From Actinomycetota bacterium (GTDB lineage: Bacteria; Actinomycetota; Actinomycetes; Actinomycetales; Cellulomonadaceae): a stretch of 8,791 nucleotides of DNA. The notes below the pieces were generated by a model. The model did not search any database. It had not been told where the DNA came from and saw nothing but the letters and a program-made list of their open reading frames with translations. Shown here in pieces: positions 6,534 to 8,791 of this stretch. Position numbers and translations under genes: made by a program. Position 1 is the stretch's first letter. Every line of letters starts with the position of its first letter. The stretch spans positions 1 through 8,791 of the forward strand of contig JAHIJU010000396.1 of assembly GCA_018898235.1 (NCBI GenBank). The letters are read 5' to 3'.

Positions 6534-7691
6534 GTGGACGCATCGGACGGGCACGTGCTCATCGCCTGCGACAAGTTCAAGGGCACGCTCACGGCGGCCG
6601 AGGCCACCCTCTGCATCGAGCAGGGCCTGCGGCAGGCGGCGCCCTCGGTCCGGGTGCGCTCCGTGCCGGTCGCCGACGGCGGCGACGGCACCCTCGACGC
6701 CCTGCACACCGCGGGGTTCGCGCGCGTGGCCGTCCGGGTCGCCGGCCCGACCGGCGAGCCGGTGGACACCTCCTACGTGGCCGAGGCCGGCACCGCCGTC
6801 GTCGAGCTCGCGGACGCATGCGGGCTGCAGCGGCTGCCGGCGGGCGAGCCCGCGCCGCTGACCGCCTCCAGCTACGGGCTCGGGGAGGTGGTCCGGGCGA
6901 GTCTGGACGCCGGGTACCGGCGCGTGGTGATCGGGGTGGGCGGCAGCGCCAGCAGCGACGGGGGCGCCGGCATGCTGAGCGCGTTGGGCGCCGTCCTCAC
7001 CGACGCCGACGGCCACGAGCTGGCGCGCGGCGGCGGCGCGCTCGCCGAGCTCGCGCACCTCGACCTGTCGGGTCTGCACCCCGGCCTGGCCACCGCCGAG
7101 CTGGTCCTGGCGGCCGATGTGGTCAACCCGCTGCTCGGGCCCGCAGGTGCGGTCGCCGTGTACGGCCCGCAGAAGGGCGCCACCGGCCCGATCGCGGCAC
7201 GGCTGGAGGCGGGACTGCGGCGGTGGGCGGCCGTGGTCGCCGAGGTCACGGGCGTCCAGGCGGCCGACCGACCCGGGGGCGGCGCGGCCGGCGGCGTCGG
7301 CTTCGGCGCCCTGACGGTGCTGGGGGCCACCGCGGAGCCGGGCATCGACCTCGTGCTCGACCTCGTCGGGTTCGGCGACCTGCTGGTGGGCGCGCGGCTG
7401 GTGATCACCGGGGAGGGCGCCCTCGACGTCCAGACGCTGGCCGGCAAGACGCCCGTCGGGGTGGCCCGCGCCGCAGCGGGGGTCCCCACCCTCGCCGTGT
7501 GCGGTCGGAACGAGCTGACTGTCGACCAGGCCCGCGGGGCCGGGTTCGCCCAGGTCTACGCGCTCACCGATCTGGAACCGGACAGTGCGCGGTGCCGGCG
7601 CGAAGCGGGCCCGCTGCTGCGCAGGCTCAGCGCCGTCGTCGCGGGGTCGTGGCTGACCGACGCCCCGCAGGCGGCACGACGTGCGCGGTGA
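6534..7691 (+). CDS. Glycerate kinase (GarK/GlxK family)
   Basis: The enzyme phosphorylates D-glycerate with ATP. Members of this family, including E. coli GarK and GlxK, mostly make 2-phosphoglycerate, which enters lower glycolysis. Glycerate arises from glyoxylate, glucarate/galactarate or serine breakdown; none of those genes is visible here, so the source is open. The 385-residue length matches the family. Visible signatures are CDKFKGTL (residues 12-19, corresponding to the common SFKGSL), VADGGDGT (46-53), GVGGSASSDGG (134-144) and TGEGALDVQTLAGKTP (292-307). The last stretch is the conserved nucleotide/substrate-site segment of the C-terminal half. The GTG start is preceded by GGGAGG at 5 nt. 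It is transcribed alone, divergent from the SDR gene and convergent with the small Tudor-like gene. I did not assign garK or glxK because the two cannot be told apart without a pathway context. Confidence 0.95.
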   Translation: MDASDGHVLIACDKFKGTLTAAEATLCIEQGLRQAAPSVRVRSVPVADGGDGTLDALHTAGFARVAVRVAGPTGEPVDTSYVAEAGTAVVELADACGLQRLPAGEPAPLTASSYGLGEVVRASLDAGYRRVVIGVGGSASSDGGAGMLSALGAVLTDADGHELARGGGALAELAHLDLSGLHPGLATAELVLAADVVNPLLGPAGAVAVYGPQKGATGPIAARLEAGLRRWAAVVAEVTGVQAADRPGGGAAGGVGFGALTVLGATAEPGIDLVLDLVGFGDLLVGARLVITGEGALDVQTLAGKTPVGVARAAAGVPTLAVCGRNELTVDQARGAGFAQVYALTDLEPDSARCRREAGPLLRRLSAVVAGSWLTDAPQAARRAR

Positions 7692-7710
7692 CGGGCACCG
7701 TCGGCCCGTC
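7690..7710. terminator. Hairpin between convergent genes, possible two-way terminator
   Basis: GACGGGC (7690-7696) and GCCCGTC (7704-7710) form a 7-bp GC-rich stem with a 7-nt loop. It covers most of the 27-bp gap between the glycerate kinase stop and the stop of the opposing small gene, so it would end transcripts from both sides. No T-tract follows on either strand, which is common for actinobacterial hairpin terminators but weakens the call. Confidence 0.4.
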
Positions 7711-7718
7711 CCGGCGGA

Positions 7719-7952
7719 TCAGAGCCGTTCGAGCCGGGGGCTGTCGAAGGCGACGCGACGGAGCTGACCACCGAAGTCGACGATGACGGCGTGCGGGCCG
7801 TCGGCCTTGACCGCACGGCCCAGGCCCCAACGGTCATGGGACACGCGGTCGCCGACAGCGACCGGCGGGAACTTGGCGGCCTGCTCGTCCCGCGACTTGT
7901 TGAACGGGCTGGACGCCAGGTGGCTCGGGCGGCTGGAGCGGGTGGTGGACAC
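7719..7952 (-). CDS. Small protein with a UvrD/PcrA-tail-like (Tudor/SH3-type) domain
   Basis: This 77-residue protein has a polar, Ser/Arg-rich N-terminal part (residues 1-28). A compact segment follows, reading VGDRVSHDRWGLGRAV (33-48), then HAVIVDFGG (54-62) and RRVAF (65-69). The pattern of a 'GDxVxHxxWGxGxVV' strand pair, then a 'VDFGG' strand and a basic strand, matches the Tudor-like C-terminal domain of UvrD/PcrA helicases. In those proteins the tail contacts RNA polymerase. Here it stands alone, with no helicase attached. The GTG start is supported by GAGGAG 7 nt upstream, and a plausible -10 box lies at 8000-8005. Residues 1-28 may be disordered. Function is unknown; RNA polymerase or nucleic-acid binding is inference from the domain. 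Reading-frame confidence is high because codon use and the domain pattern agree. Confidence 0.85.
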   Translation of the reverse strand: MSTTRSSRPSHLASSPFNKSRDEQAAKFPPVAVGDRVSHDRWGLGRAVKADGPHAVIVDFGGQLRRVAFDSPRLERL

Positions 7953-7958
7953 GCGGTT

Positions 7959-7965
7959 TCTCCTC
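7959..7965 (-). promoter_or_regulatory. Ribosome binding site of the small Tudor-like gene
   Basis: On the minus strand GAGGAGA lies 6 nt before the GTG at 7952, supporting a non-ATG start for this short gene. Confidence 0.75.
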
Positions 7966-7999
7966 AGCCAGGCCCTGGACGGAAGGCTTGGGACTTCTC

Positions 8000-8005
8000 A
8001 GGATA
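8000..8005 (-). promoter_or_regulatory. Candidate -10 box of the small Tudor-like gene
   Basis: TATCCT on the minus strand fits TANNNT and would start transcription near 7993, about 40 nt before the GTG. It stands out in a GC-rich gap that begins after the stop of the preceding gene at 8036. No clear -35 is present. Confidence 0.4.
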
Positions 8006-8035
8006 CGCGTCGACAGCGGGGGCGGCGCTCCCCGA

Positions 8036-8575
8036 TCACCGCGAACCTGTCGATCCGTCGTCCGACCCGGCGGCGGACGACGGGTCGAAGCTGATCCGCG
8101 CGGCCGCCTGGATCACCCGGTCGGAGCGGGTGCGCTCAACGGCCTGCCGGGCCCCGGCCTCGGCCGCACGCCGGTCCTGGGCGGCGAGCAGGTCCTGGTC
8201 GAGCTCGAGGAGCATCTCGCCGATCGCGGCGGCCAGGCCGTCCTCCAGCCGACGCAACGTCGTGTTCTGGATGAGGAGCCGACGGTCCTCGACCACCAGG
8301 GCGAGCGAGGCGTCGGCCCCGGTGCGCTCGACCAGGCGCCGCGCCACAGCGGGGTCCTCGATCCGCAGCCGCTCCTCATGCGTCACCTGCCGGGAGAAGA
8401 CCGCCGGCACGGTGTACGCCGCGGGTTCGGTGATCGTCCCGAGGTCGGCCGGCAGGCCGGAGGCCAGGACGGACAGGAGGCGCAGACCTCGCCGGTCATC
8501 GGCGCCCGTCGGTGGGGCGAGCGGGGACGAGGCGGGTGAGGCGGTGGGCTGGGAGGTGGTCGACACGATGGTCAT
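8036..8575 (-). CDS. Protein of unknown function, 179 residues
   Basis: I do not recognise this family. The first 26 residues are rich in Ser, Thr, Pro and Ala and probably disordered. Residues 28-65 (RRGLRLLSVLASGLP onward) may form a short helix and strands. Residues 66-112 have alternating charged and hydrophobic stretches, including a beta-like SLALVVEDRRLLIQNT. Residues 107-165 look like long amphipathic helices rich in Ala, Glu, Arg and Leu, possibly a coiled coil. The last 14 residues are a low-complexity Ser/Gly/Asp tail. There is no signal peptide, membrane segment, cysteine or tryptophan. I chose the ATG at 8575; an in-frame GTG at 8623 would add 16 Arg/Ala/Pro-rich residues and would nearly abut the upstream gene. 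Neither start has a strong ribosome binding site. It follows the cupin gene on the same strand and may share its transcript. Confidence 0.7.
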   Translation of the reverse strand: MTIVSTTSQPTASPASSPLAPPTGADDRRGLRLLSVLASGLPADLGTITEPAAYTVPAVFSRQVTHEERLRIEDPAVARRLVERTGADASLALVVEDRRLLIQNTTLRRLEDGLAAAIGEMLLELDQDLLAAQDRRAAEAGARQAVERTRSDRVIQAAARISFDPSSAAGSDDGSTGSR

Positions 8576-8632
8576 CGCCGTTCTGCGGGGTCGAGTGGCG
8601 GGTGCGCGCCGGGCCGGCGGCACCCTGCGGGG

Positions 8633-8791
8633 TCACGGGGTGCTGGTCCCGGCCCGGCCGTACCGGTCGTCGAGCCGTACGACGTCCTCGTTCCAGCCCG
8701 GTGGCGCGCTGGACACCTCGGCGATCACCAGGTCCTCCGTCGCCGTGAGGCGGTGCAGCACCGTCGCCGGGATGTGCACGCTGTCCCCGAC
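8633..8791 (-). CDS. Mannose-6-phosphate isomerase-like cupin protein (C-terminal end only)
   Basis: The gene enters from beyond the right edge of the window; only the last 52 residues are visible. They read GDSVHIPATVLHRLTA, then LVIAEV, and end WNEDVVRLDDRYGRAG. This matches the C-terminal cupin of type II phosphomannose isomerases and related small cupin proteins, where 'G-x-x-x-x-IPA-x-x-x-H' carries the last metal-binding histidine and 'EDD-V-R-x-x-D-x-YGR' ends the domain. The visible histidine of HRL is the likely metal ligand. Whether the full protein is a short single-cupin protein or a longer bifunctional enzyme cannot be seen. The unknown 179-residue gene begins 57 bp downstream on the same strand. 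Confidence 0.85.
   Translation of the reverse strand, partial: VGDSVHIPATVLHRLTATEDLVIAEVSSAPPGWNEDVVRLDDRYGRAGTSTP

Noticed and set aside
8512..8748. Plus-strand frame of 78 codons spanning the gap between the unknown protein and the cupin gene.
   Set aside because: It is Arg/Pro/Trp-rich and overlaps the cupin frame, which has a recognisable family ending.
1..8791. Search for tRNA, rRNA, CRISPR, insertion sequence, attachment site, toxin-antitoxin or defence genes.
   Set aside because: Nothing found: no regularly spaced repeats, transposase motifs, cloverleaf sequences or compositional breaks are visible.

Overview
The window is strongly GC-rich and its codons end almost always in G or C. 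Together with frequent GTG starts and the gene families present (GH51 arabinofuranosidase, galE-galK, a chemoreceptor), this points to a motile, polysaccharide-using high-GC actinobacterium. A Cellulomonadaceae-like member of the Micrococcales is my best guess. That placement is inference from gene content and composition, not from a phylogenetic marker.

Layout. (1) Positions 1-3495, plus strand: the 3' part of a GH51 alpha-L-arabinofuranosidase, then galE (UDP-glucose 4-epimerase) and galK (galactokinase) 28 bp apart. This is a sugar-utilisation block: arabinose is released from arabinoxylan or arabinogalactan, and galactose enters the Leloir pathway. The middle enzyme of that pathway, galT, is not in the window. 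(2) Positions 3496-3770: a 275-bp gene-free region that serves as the leader of the next gene. (3) Positions 3771-5387, plus strand: a transmembrane methyl-accepting chemotaxis protein whose GTG start is fixed by a clear ribosome binding site. (4) Positions 5393-6382, minus strand: an atypical NAD(P)-binding short-chain dehydrogenase/epimerase, convergent with the chemoreceptor. (5) Positions 6383-6533: a divergent control region with a 25-bp inverted repeat. (6) Positions 6534-7691, plus strand: a GarK/GlxK-family glycerate kinase. (7) Positions 7719-7952, minus strand: a 77-residue protein that looks like a free-standing copy of the Tudor-like tail of UvrD/PcrA helicases. (8) Positions 8036-8575, minus strand: a 179-residue protein I do not recognise. 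(9) Positions 8633-8791, minus strand: the C-terminal end of a mannose-6-phosphate-isomerase-like cupin protein, probably cotranscribed with (8).

How the genes fit together: the first block is coherent (arabinosyl release and galactose catabolism), and a chemoreceptor beside it could serve foraging, although its ligand cannot be read from the sequence. Glycerate kinase feeds 2- or 3-phosphoglycerate into lower glycolysis. The rest is an assortment of short transcription units on alternating strands.

I found no tRNA, rRNA, insertion sequence, CRISPR array, phage gene or defence system. I see no clear sign of a new multi-gene system. The points most worth checking are the stand-alone Tudor-like protein, the inverted repeat before the glycerate kinase gene, the structured leader and possible flagellar-type promoter of the chemoreceptor, and the unknown 179-residue protein.
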